Shown: in pieces, positions 14,557 through 23,114 of the stretch | Layout: the number at the start of each line of letters is the position of its first letter | Position numbering within the stretch: position 1 is the stretch's first letter | Assembly: GCA_035316885.1 (NCBI GenBank) | Contig: DATHII010000096.1 | Span: forward strand, 1-24,728 | Source of the DNA: DASRTE01 sp035316885 | GTDB lineage: Bacteria; Actinomycetota; Actinomycetes; Jiangellales; Jiangellaceae | Direction of reading: 5' to 3' | DNA: 24,728 nt | Made by a program: the position numbers and the translations under genes | The notes under the pieces: generated by a model | Told to the model about the DNA's origin: nothing | Databases searched by the model: none | What the model saw: the letters and a program-made list of their open reading frames with translations, nothing else

Positions 14557-16203
14557 CGCCGGCGCGGACGGCGTCGCCGGGCCCGGTGGACCTGAGGGCC
14601 GGCGTGCCTTGCCGGACCCGGTGCGGCTCAGGCCGGTGACGAACTCGATGTCACGCGGAACCTTGTGGCGTCCCAGGGTGTCCGCGACGTACGCGGCCAA
14701 CCCGTCTCCTGTCACGGACGTGCCCGCCATCGGCACCACGCGGGCGGCCAGTCGCTGCCCGAACTCGTCGTCGGGCACGCTGTACACGACCACGTCGGCG
14801 ACCTCGGGATGGCCGGCGAGGAGGTCCTCGACCTCTCGGGGGTACACGTTCTCACCGCCCGAGATCACCATGTCGTCTGCCCGGCCGACGACGAACAGCC
14901 GCCCCTGGGCGTCGACGAAGCCGATGTCACCGGTGCTCATCAGGCCGCGGACGATCCGTTTGCCGCCACCCCCGGTGTACCCCCCGAAGGCCAGCCGGCT
15001 GCCCACATACACGTCCCCGACACCGCCCTCCGGTAACCGCGAACCGTCGTCGTGCAGCACGGCCACGGCCACACCGTGGGCCGGCCGGCCGACCGTGCCC
15101 GGAGCGGCACGCAGGTCCGCGGGGGTCGCCAGCGTCGCCCATCCCGTCTCCGTGGTCCCGTACAGGTCGAACAGCACGTCGCCGAACTCGTCCATGACCT
15201 CCCTCGCGAGCTCTGGGCGCAGCGCTGCGGCGCCCGAGACGATCACGCGCAGGGAGCCGGTCGCGTTCTCGGCCCGCGTCTGGCGAGGGAGCCGCATGAT
15301 CCGGTGCAGCAGCACAGGTACGCAGACCATCACCCCGGCCCGGTGATCCGCGACGAGGCGCAGCGCGTCCTCGGGCCCGCACCGGCTGTGCAGGATCGCC
15401 GGGCAGCCGAGGGCGAGGGCTGCTGCGAGAAAGCCCAGTCCGAAGCCGTGGAACAGCGGCGGCTGGATCACCATGGCCTCACCGGACCGCAGCCGCATGG
15501 CCGCCAGCAGGCTCGTCACGGGAAGGCCCATGCGCAGGTCAGCGACCTCACGAGGCGCACCCTTCGGCGTCCCCGTGGTCCCCGAGGTCATGACCACGAT
15601 GCGACCACGGCCGTGCGGGCGCGGGGCCGGCGGGGAATCCACTCCGGCCAGCAGGTCGACGGTCGGCGCCGGAGCGTCCGGTCCGGCCCACGACACGACC
15701 CTCGGACGGGTGAAGGGCACGCGGTCGAGCACGGGTGTGAACTCCTCGTCGTGCACCAGGGTGGTCACCTGCTCACGCTCGAGGACGCCCGCCAGCGCCG
15801 GCGCCCCCAGATCGGTGCTGAGGAACACGAGGTCGGCCCCGAGGCGCGACCCGGCGACCGCGGTCACCACGAAGTCGCGGTGGTTGCGGCACAACAGGCC
15901 CAGCCGGCCGCCTTCCCGTAGGAGCCTCCCGTGGTGCAGAGCGTCGGCCAACGCCGTGGCCCGGCGCCCCAGTTCACCGAAGGTGAGGCTGCCTCGCTCG
16001 TCGACGACGCCGAGGCGGTCCGGATGACGGATCGCCGACATCTCCGCGGCGCTCGCCAGCGCCAGCCCGTACCGTGAGACCGCCCGCGCGACCCGGACCA
16101 GCCGGCGCGGCGACATCGGGGCCACCAGACCGCTGCCGAACGCCGCCGCCACGCCGTCGCGCCCCACGGCGACCGCATCACGAACGAGGCGGCGCCCGGT
16201 CAC
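14554..16203 (-). CDS. Acyl-CoA synthetase (AMP-forming, FadD-like)
   Basis: ANL-superfamily ligase of 549 residues that activates a carboxylic acid as acyl-AMP and then acyl-CoA. Core motifs are complete. The P-loop TSGTTGTPKG is at 206-215, LYGTTETGWA at 348-357, the ribose-binding D426 lies in STGDIGF, the hinge GRADDMVISGGENVYPREVE is at 440-459, and the catalytic lysine K532 is in RTGSGK. The 70-residue N-terminus before the usual LTFGELG start contains a hydrophobic region (about 18-55) typical of FadD12-like mycobacterial enzymes, suggesting a fatty-acyl or similar lipophilic substrate. The tail beyond K532 is short and proline/alanine-rich. The GTG overlaps the SDR stop by 4 nt (GTGA), so ligase and SDR are translated together and probably act on the same substrate. 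Confidence 0.92.
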   Translation of the reverse strand: MTGRRLVRDAVAVGRDGVAAAFGSGLVAPMSPRRLVRVARAVSRYGLALASAAEMSAIRHPDRLGVVDERGSLTFGELGRRATALADALHHGRLLREGGRLGLLCRNHRDFVVTAVAGSRLGADLVFLSTDLGAPALAGVLEREQVTTLVHDEEFTPVLDRVPFTRPRVVSWAGPDAPAPTVDLLAGVDSPPAPRPHGRGRIVVMTSGTTGTPKGAPREVADLRMGLPVTSLLAAMRLRSGEAMVIQPPLFHGFGLGFLAAALALGCPAILHSRCGPEDALRLVADHRAGVMVCVPVLLHRIMRLPRQTRAENATGSLRVIVSGAAALRPELAREVMDEFGDVLFDLYGTTETGWATLATPADLRAAPGTVGRPAHGVAVAVLHDDGSRLPEGGVGDVYVGSRLAFGGYTGGGGKRIVRGLMSTGDIGFVDAQGRLFVVGRADDMVISGGENVYPREVEDLLAGHPEVADVVVYSVPDDEFGQRLAARVVPMAGTSVTGDGLAAYVADTLGRHKVPRDIEFVTGLSRTGSGKARRPSGPPGPATPSAPA

Positions 16204-17177
16204 GGCCTGCCACCCCGGCCGCGGGCCCGTCCGACGATCCGCCGCGCCGTTCGTCCCGCGCCGCCTCCGGCAGCACGCAGCCGCTCCGAACGCAGGCTCC
16301 GGTAGTACAGCGTCAGCAGCGCGTCAGTCGGAGGTTGAGCGGCGCCGGCGACCATCCCTCCGGCCCGCGACCACCATGGGCTCATCAGCCGGGGCCGGTA
16401 CGCAACTGCACGGCACACGGCGTCGGCGGCCTCCTCGGCGGTCATCCCCGGCAAGTGCCGGTAGAGCGGCACCGGCGCGCTCATGTCCGTGTGGACGAGC
16501 GGGCAGTGGATCGACGTCGTCGCGATTCCGTCGGCCCGTAGCTCGGGAGCGACACACCGCAACCACGCCTCGAAGGCGGACTTCGAGCCCGTGTACGCGG
16601 CCCAGAAGGGCGCCGGCAGGTCGGTGCTCACCGTTCCGACACTGACGATGTGCCCACTCCGACGCGCCCGCATGTCCGGCAGCAGGCCGAGCAGGAGTTG
16701 CACCGGCCCGAGGTAGTTGACGTTCGCGGTGCGGGTGACGTCGTGGAAGCGATCGTACGACTCGGCGACCGACCGCCGGATGGACTTGCCGGCGTTGCTG
16801 ACGACGACGTCGACCGGCGCGTGCTCCGCCTGTACCCGATCGACCAGCTCCGCGACCGCCGCAGGGTCCGCCATGTCCGCCGCGTAGGCGACCGCCTCGC
16901 CGCCCTCTGCGGCGATCCGCCCGCACACGTCCTCGAGCCCCTCCGCGGATCGAGCGACGAGGAGGACCGTGGCACCCGCCGCCGCGAGCTGGTGCGCGCT
17001 GGCGGCCCCGATGCCCCTCGACCCCCCGGTGACCAGGACCGTTCGGCCGTCCACGGCGGCCCTGAGCGCATCCGTGTCCGGCGGCGACCAGACCAGTCCG
17101 AGTGCCGCCCGAACGGGCTTCGGGACTCTGATCGCCGGCCCGTCCGGGACGCGATGTGTCCTACAGCCAGCACGCAC
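16200..17177 (-). CDS. Short-chain dehydrogenase/reductase
   Basis: A classical SDR of 325 residues. The NAD(P) loop is TGGSRGIG (50-57), a D101 lies in the adenine-binding region, NAG is at 128-130, and the catalytic YxxxK is Y195/K199 in AAYTGSK. The residue 13 before the tyrosine, normally serine, reads as T182 (IVSVGTVST). Residues 1-40 and the tail after about 265 (rich in R, G and A) extend beyond the core, as in SDRs paired with FadD12-type ligases; a peripheral membrane role is possible. The GTG start is provisional. It has no Shine-Dalgarno, but TAGGCT ends 6 nt upstream, which would make the message leaderless. First gene of the SDR-ligase operon and divergent from msrA. Confidence 0.88.
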   Translation of the reverse strand: MRAGCRTHRVPDGPAIRVPKPVRAALGLVWSPPDTDALRAAVDGRTVLVTGGSRGIGAASAHQLAAAGATVLLVARSAEGLEDVCGRIAAEGGEAVAYAADMADPAAVAELVDRVQAEHAPVDVVVSNAGKSIRRSVAESYDRFHDVTRTANVNYLGPVQLLLGLLPDMRARRSGHIVSVGTVSTDLPAPFWAAYTGSKSAFEAWLRCVAPELRADGIATTSIHCPLVHTDMSAPVPLYRHLPGMTAEEAADAVCRAVAYRPRLMSPWWSRAGGMVAGAAQPPTDALLTLYYRSLRSERLRAAGGGAGRTARRIVGRARGRGGRP

Positions 17178-17183
17178 GCCTGG

Positions 17184-17189
17184 AGCCTA
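17184..17189 (-). promoter_or_regulatory. -10 box (TAGGCT) for a leaderless SDR transcript
   Basis: TAGGCT on the minus strand is separated by 6 nt from the GTG of the SDR gene. The same hexamer precedes the cbs gene at a spacing of 7. No -35 is recognisable. Confidence 0.45.
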
Positions 17190-17215
17190 TTCGGGCCAGG
17201 GAACAGGTCTGGGTG

Positions 17216-17230
17216 GCGGAAACGTTCCGC
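17216..17230. promoter_or_regulatory. 15-bp palindrome between SDR and msrA (possible operator)
   Basis: GCGGAA-ACG-TTCCGC is a perfect inverted repeat with a 3-nt centre. It lies 12 nt before the msrA Shine-Dalgarno and about 40 bp upstream of the SDR start, in a 75-nt divergent gap. The symmetry and location suit a dimeric regulator controlling one or both genes. No regulator gene is adjacent, so its owner is unknown. Confidence 0.5.
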
Positions 17231-17241
17231 TGATAGAACCC

Positions 17242-17248
17242 AAGGAGG
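17242..17248 (+). promoter_or_regulatory. Strong Shine-Dalgarno (AAGGAGG) of msrA
   Basis: AAGGAGG lies 4 nt before the GTG at 17253, which opens the MsrA frame. An ATG at 17251 overlaps it in another frame and does not encode MsrA. Confidence 0.7.
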
Positions 17249-17252
17249 TCAT

Positions 17253-17918
17253 GTGTTCCTCTTCGACCGTGCCGCGAAGTCCCGCCTTGTCTCGCCCGAG
17301 CAGGCGCTGCCCGGACGCGGCAGCCGACCCTTCGCCCTGGCCGGAACCCATACCGTGCTGGGCACCCCGATCGAGGCGCCGGTGCCGACCGGCTTCGAGG
17401 AGGCGGTCTTCGGCCTGGGGTGCTTCTGGGGCGCGGAGCGCATCTTCTGGAAGCTCCCCGGCGTCTGGACGACGGCTGTCGGATACGCGGGTGGCCACAC
17501 GCCGAACCCGACGTATGAGGAGGTCTGCTCGGGGGGCACCGGCCACACCGAGGCGGTGCGCGTCGTGTACGACCCCGCCCGGGCGAGCTTCGACGACCTG
17601 CTGAAGGCCTTCTGGGAGGGCCACGACCCGACGCAGGGCATGCGGCAGGGCAACGACATCGGGACGCAGTACAGGTCGGCGATCTATTGGACGACGCCGG
17701 CGCAGCGCGACGCGGCCGAGGCGTCGCGCGCCGTCTATGCCGAGCGGCTCTCCCGTGCAGGCTTCGGGGCTGTGACCACCGAGATCGGCCAGCTACGCGA
17801 CCTCTGGTACGCCGAGGACTATCACCAGCAGTACCTGGACAAGAACCCGCTGGGCTACTGCGGCATCGGCGGCACGGGCGTGTCGTGTCCAGTCGGCGTC
17901 GCGAACGCCGACACCTGA
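17253..17918 (+). CDS. msrA: Peptide-methionine (S)-S-oxide reductase MsrA
   Basis: Reduces methionine S-sulfoxide, free or in proteins, using thioredoxin or mycoredoxin. It is 221 residues. The catalytic motif GCFWGAER has C57 as the attacking cysteine, and YAGGHTPNPTYEEVCSGGTGHTEAV (78-102, in parts) is the family core. E100 lies in GHTE; the GHDPTQGMRQGNDIGTQYRS loop follows. Resolving cysteines are C203 (GYCGIGG) and C212 (VSCPVG), the three-cysteine arrangement of E. coli MsrA. The N-terminal 45 residues (SPEQALPGR) are also those of the long MsrA type. It starts at GTG behind AAGGAGG. It is divergent from the SDR and stops 6 nt from the convergent cbs gene. Confidence 0.96.
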   Translation: MFLFDRAAKSRLVSPEQALPGRGSRPFALAGTHTVLGTPIEAPVPTGFEEAVFGLGCFWGAERIFWKLPGVWTTAVGYAGGHTPNPTYEEVCSGGTGHTEAVRVVYDPARASFDDLLKAFWEGHDPTQGMRQGNDIGTQYRSAIYWTTPAQRDAAEASRAVYAERLSRAGFGAVTTEIGQLRDLWYAEDYHQQYLDKNPLGYCGIGGTGVSCPVGVANADT

Positions 17919-17924
17919 GCCGGG

Positions 17925-19292
<1,368 letters not shown>

Positions 19293-19299
19293 GCCGCGA

Positions 19300-19331
19300 A
19301 GCCTAGGCGAACACCGGGGCCGGGATAGAGT
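19300..19331. promoter_or_regulatory. Divergent promoter pair for cbs (TAGGCT) and the SGNH esterase (TAGAGT)
   Basis: The 46-nt gap holds TAGGCT on the minus strand (19305-19300), 7 nt before the cbs GTG, and TAGAGT on the plus strand (19326-19331), 7 nt before the esterase ATG. Neither gene has a Shine-Dalgarno, so both are best read as leaderless. The two -10 boxes are only 20 bp apart, so RNA polymerase could hardly occupy both at once. Confidence 0.5.
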
Positions 19332-19338
19332 CGGCCGG

Positions 19339-20373
19339 ATGGCGGTCAGGGTCAGCGCGCGGACGGCGCGGCGCATCGCGACCACGGCCGCGTACGGCGG
19401 TGGCAGCCTCGGCCTGATGGGCGCCGGCTTCTACGGACTGCTCCGGTTGGAGGCCCGCCAGGCTCGCCGCGCCATCGGGACAATTACCGACATCCCACCC
19501 GAGGCCGACGGGTTGTACGGCCACCACCCCGGCCAACCGATCTCCTTCGTGGTTCTCGGCGACTCGTCCGCCGCCGGCGTCGGGGTTGACACGGCCGACG
19601 AGACACCGGGAGCACTGCTCGCGGCCGGTCTGGCCGAGATCGCCGAGCGACCGGTACGCCTCACCGTGCTAGCGAGCTCGGGCGCGCAGACCAGCGACCT
19701 TGCCATGCAGGTACCGCTCGCCGTCGAGGCCCGCCCCGATCTTGCCCTGGTCATCGTCGGCGGCAACGACGTCACCCACCGGGTCCGGCCGACCACGTCG
19801 GTCCGCCTGCTCGACGAGGCCGTCCGCCGGCTCCGCGACGCCGGTGCGGCCGTCGTCGTCGGCACCTGTCCCGACCTGGGCACGGTCGAGCCGATCCCCC
19901 GTCCTCTTCGCTGGCTGGCCCGGCAGGCAAGCCGGCGGCTCGCCGCGGCACAGACGGTGGCGGTCGTCGAGGCGGGCGGACGTACCGTCTCGCTGGGCTC
20001 GATCCTCGGACCGGAGTTCGCCGCGGCCCCGGGCCACATGTTCAGCGTCGACCGGTTCCACCCGTCGTCGGCCGGGTATGCGTCGGCGGCGGCCGCTGTG
20101 CTTCCATCGGCGGCCAGCGCGCTCGGCCTGTGGTCCGACGCCGAGGAGCAGCCCGAGGCCTTGCGCGGCGACGACGTCCTGCCGGTCGCGGTCGCCGCCG
20201 CTGCAGCCGCCGAGCAGTCCGGTACCGAGGTCGCGGCGACCCAGGTCGGTGGTCACGACCGCGGCCCGCGCGGACGCTGGGCGCAACTGCGCCACCGCCG
20301 CCGGCGGCCACTGCCAGAGCCCGAGCGTGAGGAAGCCGACATCATGGCGATCGGCCGAGTCCCACCGGCGTGA
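19339..20373 (+). CDS. SGNH/GDSL-family esterase or lipase, membrane-anchored or exported
   Basis: A 344-residue SGNH hydrolase. All four blocks are visible: GDSSAAG with nucleophile S76, a glycine near 115 (SSGAQTSD), GGND with N143, and DRFHPSSAGY with D238 and H241. The N-terminus is basic followed by a glycine/alanine-rich hydrophobic stretch (about 12-35), so it may be a signal anchor; the catalytic domain would be outside the membrane. After about residue 258 comes a low-complexity A/E/R-rich tail of some 85 residues with a strongly basic patch (RWAQLRHRRRRPLPE). This matches Rv1075c, an exported GDSL esterase in the same neighbourhood. Natural substrate unknown. The ATG follows a TAGAGT box directly. 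Confidence 0.9.
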   Translation: MAVRVSARTARRIATTAAYGGGSLGLMGAGFYGLLRLEARQARRAIGTITDIPPEADGLYGHHPGQPISFVVLGDSSAAGVGVDTADETPGALLAAGLAEIAERPVRLTVLASSGAQTSDLAMQVPLAVEARPDLALVIVGGNDVTHRVRPTTSVRLLDEAVRRLRDAGAAVVVGTCPDLGTVEPIPRPLRWLARQASRRLAAAQTVAVVEAGGRTVSLGSILGPEFAAAPGHMFSVDRFHPSSAGYASAAAAVLPSAASALGLWSDAEEQPEALRGDDVLPVAVAAAAAAEQSGTEVAATQVGGHDRGPRGRWAQLRHRRRRPLPEPEREEADIMAIGRVPPA

Positions 20374-20376
20374 GAA

Positions 20377-20403
20377 GGCGGGGTACGGTGGGTGCTACCC
20401 GCC
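20377..20403 (+). terminator. Hairpin between the SGNH esterase and thiolase genes
   Basis: GGCGGGGTA pairs with TACCCGCC with one bulged G and a 10-nt loop. It begins 4 nt after the esterase stop. No T-run follows, so it may be a weak terminator or part of the thiolase leader; a TACGGT hexamer at 20384-20389 inside it could be a -10 for the thiolase. Confidence 0.4.
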
Positions 20404-20429
20404 GGTAACTTCCGCATCCAGGAGGCGTC

Positions 20430-21653
20430 ATGCCCAAAGCTGTCATCGTGGCGACCGCGCGGTCTCCGATCGGGCGTGCCGCCAAGGGATCGCTGGTCGA
20501 CGTCCGCCCCGACGACATGGCGGCGACGGTCATCGGCGCCGCCATGTCGAAGGTCCCGGCGCTCGACCCGGCCACGATCGACGACATCTACGTCGGGTGC
20601 GCCGAACCGCGTGACCAGCACGGTGGCAACATGGCCCGCCGGATCGCGGTACAAATGGGCCTCGACAACGTCCCCGCGGTGACGGTCAACCGGTTCTGCG
20701 CGTCCTCCGTACAGACCGCGCGGATGGCGTTCCACGCGATCACCGTCGGCGAGGGTGACGCCTTCGTCTCCGCCGGCGTCGAGTGCGTCTCCCGCTACAC
20801 GGGCTTCGGCGGTGCGGGAGTCGACCCCGTCGAGACCCAGAACCCGCTGTTCGCCGACGCCCAGGCCCGCACCGCCCGCTATGCGGAGACCAACGAGACC
20901 TGGCACGACCCGCGAACCGACGGGGCACTGCCCGACATCTACATCCAGATGGGGCAGACCGCGGAGAACGTGGCGACGCTGTGCGGGGTGGCCCGCCGCG
21001 ACCAGGACGAGTTCGCGGTTCTGTCGCAGAACCGAGCCGAGCAGGCCGTCAAGGACGGCTTCTTCGCCCGCGAGATCACGCCGATCATCCTCCCGGACGG
21101 CCGGGTCGTCGACACCGACGACGGGCCGCGCCCGGGTACGACGTACGACAAGGTCGCCTCGCTGACGCCGGTGTTCCGCCCCGACGGCACCGTCACCGCC
21201 GGAAACTGCTGCCCGCTCAACGACGGCGCCGCTGCCGTCGTGATCATGTCCGACGTCCGGGCCCGGGAGCTCGGCCTGACACCGCTGGCCCGGATCGTCG
21301 CGACGTCGACCTCGGCCCTCTCGCCGGAGATCATGGGGCTCGGTCCGGTCGAAGCGACCCAGCGCGTGCTTGCCCGCACCGGAATGACCGTCGACGACGT
21401 CGACCTGGTCGAGATCAACGAGGCGTTCGCCGCGCAGGTCGTGCCGAGCGCGCGCCAGCTCGGCATCCCGTACGAGAAGCTCAACGTCCACGGCGGCGCC
21501 ATCGCGCTGGGCCACCCGTTCGGCATGACAGGCGCGCGGATCATGACGACGCTGCTCAACGGTCTGCAGACGACCGATAGCACCATCGGCCTCGAGACCA
21601 TGTGCGTAGGTGGGGGCCAGGGAATGGCGATCGTCCTCGAACGCCTGAGCTGA
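20430..21653 (+). CDS. Thiolase (acetyl-CoA C-acyltransferase, FadA-like)
   Basis: A 407-residue thiolase that cleaves 3-ketoacyl-CoA with CoA in beta-oxidation (or condenses acetyl-CoA in reverse). The nucleophile is C90 in VNRFCASSVQT; the second block has H362 in NVHGGAIALGHPFGMTG and the acid/base cysteine C392 in ETMCVGGGQGMAI. NEAFAAQ is also present. It is closest by motif to FadA/FadA3-type degradative thiolases. An Rv1074c (fadA3) counterpart is expected here, given the esterase next door. The ATG has GGAGG 4 nt upstream. It is separated by 56 nt from the esterase and may share its transcript. Confidence 0.94.
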   Translation: MPKAVIVATARSPIGRAAKGSLVDVRPDDMAATVIGAAMSKVPALDPATIDDIYVGCAEPRDQHGGNMARRIAVQMGLDNVPAVTVNRFCASSVQTARMAFHAITVGEGDAFVSAGVECVSRYTGFGGAGVDPVETQNPLFADAQARTARYAETNETWHDPRTDGALPDIYIQMGQTAENVATLCGVARRDQDEFAVLSQNRAEQAVKDGFFAREITPIILPDGRVVDTDDGPRPGTTYDKVASLTPVFRPDGTVTAGNCCPLNDGAAAVVIMSDVRARELGLTPLARIVATSTSALSPEIMGLGPVEATQRVLARTGMTVDDVDLVEINEAFAAQVVPSARQLGIPYEKLNVHGGAIALGHPFGMTGARIMTTLLNGLQTTDSTIGLETMCVGGGQGMAIVLERLS

Positions 21654-21839
21654 AACACTACGGGGTGCGCGCGTCAACAGAAACGGCGCATGCACGTGCC
21701 TCGGGTGCACCACGTCTGCTTGCGAGTTGGGGCGCTTTCCTGCAGTGAGACTGATCCGCTCCGTCGTTGGGCTTGTGTCGCCAGCGGCCGTCAGGCAGTC
21801 TCATATGACGGAGCCCCTCGATGACAAACGGAGGCCACC
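21654..21839. other. Gap upstream of the DUF4287 gene with a possible leader stem
   Basis: No gene is seen. TGAGACTG (21746-21753) and CAGTCTCA (21796-21803) are exact reverse complements, and inside them CCGCT (21756-21760) pairs with AGCGG (21783-21787). Together they could form an interrupted stem ending 36 nt before the ATG. No clear promoter is visible; the AT-rich TCATATGA overlaps the right arm. Confidence 0.4.
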
Positions 21840-22070
21840 ATGAGCCTGAACCACTCCGAGGAGACCCATCGCAACTTGGTCGCCAGAGTTCCCCAAGCGA
21901 CCGGACGAGAACTCCCAGAGTGGTTCCGGACCCTCGAAGCGGGCCCCGCGTTCCTGCGCTTCGACGACCGCGTGCGCTGGCTGCGCGACGAGCACGGCCT
22001 CGCCCACGGCCACGCCACGGCGATCGTGCACGAGCACGACCTGCGGCGTGCCCAACGCTCCTTCGAATGA
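21840..22070 (+). CDS. Small DUF4287-family protein
   Basis: A 76-residue soluble protein. The core TGRELPEWFRTL, RVRWLRDEHGLAHGHATAIV is the DUF4287 pattern: an EWF helix followed by W-L-R-x-E-H-G-L-x-H-G-H-A. The family often occurs alone or joined to DUF5655 domains; the function is unknown. GGAGG lies 5 nt before the ATG, so translation should be efficient. It is a single-gene unit: a perfect hairpin follows the stop, and the upstream gap has a possible structured leader. The GLxHGHA motif could be nucleic-acid- or metal-binding; that is only inference. Confidence 0.85.
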   Translation: MSLNHSEETHRNLVARVPQATGRELPEWFRTLEAGPAFLRFDDRVRWLRDEHGLAHGHATAIVHEHDLRRAQRSFE

Positions 22071-22083
22071 GCTGAACGACGGC

Positions 22084-22120
22084 GAAGGCCCCGCGCCGAG
22101 CACTCCCGGGCGGGGCCTTC
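22084..22120. terminator. Strong stem-loop, probable bidirectional terminator
   Basis: GAAGGCCCCGC (22084-22094) and GCGGGGCCTTC (22110-22120) form a perfect 11-bp stem around a 15-nt loop. It lies between the stop of the DUF4287 gene and the stop of the convergent Bax-inhibitor-1 gene. There is no proper T-run on either strand, as is common in actinobacterial terminators. Confidence 0.8.
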
Positions 22121-22136
22121 GTGGGGTGGAGTCGGG

Positions 22137-22955
22137 CTACTCGCCGCGCAGGATCGCGAGCAGACGGAGCATCTCGATGTAGAGCCAGACCAGCGTGACC
22201 GTGAGCCCGAAGGCCGCGGTCCACGCGAACTTGGCCGGCAGACCGTTCTTGACACCCTGCTCGATGAAGTCGAAGTCGAGAATGAGGCAGAACGCCGCCA
22301 GGCCGACCGCGAACAGCCCGATCAGGATGCCGAAGATGCCCTGCCGGAAGCCGAACGGGCTGTCCGACGAGCCGAAGATCTGGAACAGCAGGTTGACCAC
22401 GACAAAGACGAGGTAGCCGCCGAGGGCGATCATGACTCCGCGCTGGAACCTCGGTGTCACGCGGATCTTCTTGCTGCGGTAGGCCCACAGCGACACCGCG
22501 AACACGGCGAGTGTGGCGAGCACGGCCTGGGCGACGATGCCGTCAAGCGTGATCGCCGTGCCGTCGGCTCTGGTTCCGACCTGCATGTTCTCGAAGGCGA
22601 AGCTGATGCCGCCGACGAACAGGCCCTCGAAGGCCGCGTACGCGAGGATCAGCGCCGGACTCGGGTCCCTCTTGAACGCGTTGACCAGGCCGAGCCCGAG
22701 ACCGACGATCAGGCCGACGAACGCGAGCTGCGGCACCTGCCAGCCCACGACCGCGCCGACGAGCAGTACGCCGAAGGTGATGCCGGTCTTCATCACGACG
22801 TCGTCGTAGGTCATGCGCCCGGTCTGGACCGGCGTGGCAGACGGCGCGGCGTACATGTCCTCGAGCTGCTCGGCCCGTGGCGTGGCGAGGTCGATCCCCG
22901 CCTGCCGGCCGCTGAACCCCTCGGTGCGGCTGAAGACCGGGTTGTTGCCTTGCAT
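22137..22955 (-). CDS. Bax inhibitor-1/YccA (TMBIM) family membrane protein
   Basis: A 272-residue protein. A soluble N-terminus of about 55 residues (MQGNNPVFSR) precedes seven hydrophobic segments at about 57-73, 78-94, 100-121, 139-158, 172-195, 205-226 and 242-267. The conserved LDFDFIEQGVKNGLP (226-240) before the last helix holds D227 and D229, in the place of the pH-sensing aspartates of B. subtilis YetJ. The family forms Ca2+ leak channels or interacts with membrane proteases such as FtsH; the bacterial role is not settled. The ATG has GGAGGA 5 nt upstream. TAGTGT at 23014-23009 on the minus strand is a likely -10. Divergent from the aminotransferase gene. Confidence 0.95.
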   Translation of the reverse strand: MQGNNPVFSRTEGFSGRQAGIDLATPRAEQLEDMYAAPSATPVQTGRMTYDDVVMKTGITFGVLLVGAVVGWQVPQLAFVGLIVGLGLGLVNAFKRDPSPALILAYAAFEGLFVGGISFAFENMQVGTRADGTAITLDGIVAQAVLATLAVFAVSLWAYRSKKIRVTPRFQRGVMIALGGYLVFVVVNLLFQIFGSSDSPFGFRQGIFGILIGLFAVGLAAFCLILDFDFIEQGVKNGLPAKFAWTAAFGLTVTLVWLYIEMLRLLAILRGE

Positions 22956-23008
22956 CGTTGTCCTCCACGCGTCAGGCCCCGCCAATTGCAGGTCCGTTGT
23001 CAGTCTCA

Positions 23009-23014
23009 ACACTA
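23009..23014 (-). promoter_or_regulatory. -10 box (TAGTGT) of the Bax-inhibitor-1 gene
   Basis: TAGTGT lies 54 nt before the ATG on the minus strand, giving a leader of about 45 nt that contains the GGAGGA. The same hexamer precedes metB and the AI-2E gene. No good -35 is visible. Confidence 0.45.
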
Positions 23015-23081
23015 CCGACTGGGACGGAGTTCCCGACAGCGTCGTCGCCGTAATCAGGCGGACCCTGTCCGGGCGACGGCG

Positions 23082-23087
23082 TAAACT
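23082..23087 (+). promoter_or_regulatory. -10 box (TAAACT) of the aminotransferase gene
   Basis: TAAACT is the most AT-rich hexamer in the divergent gap and would give a leader of about 20 nt before the ATG at 23115. No matching -35 was found. Confidence 0.4.
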
Positions 23088-23114
23088 GCGTCGCCACCGA
23101 CCTGATGAGCGACC

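Noticed and set aside
14545..14560. A methionine-responsive riboswitch (SAM type) before metB
   Set aside because: Only 9 nt separate the ligase stop from the metB start, and the promoter seems leaderless, so there is no room for an aptamer.
12046..14595. An 849-codon plus-strand frame antisense to the AI-2E and metB genes
   Set aside because: Its translation is rich in R, D, E, G and H without domains, and both genes on the other strand are well-supported families.
17251..17253. ATG at 17251 as the msrA start
   Set aside because: It is in a different frame from the MsrA protein; the GTG at 17253 opens the correct frame.
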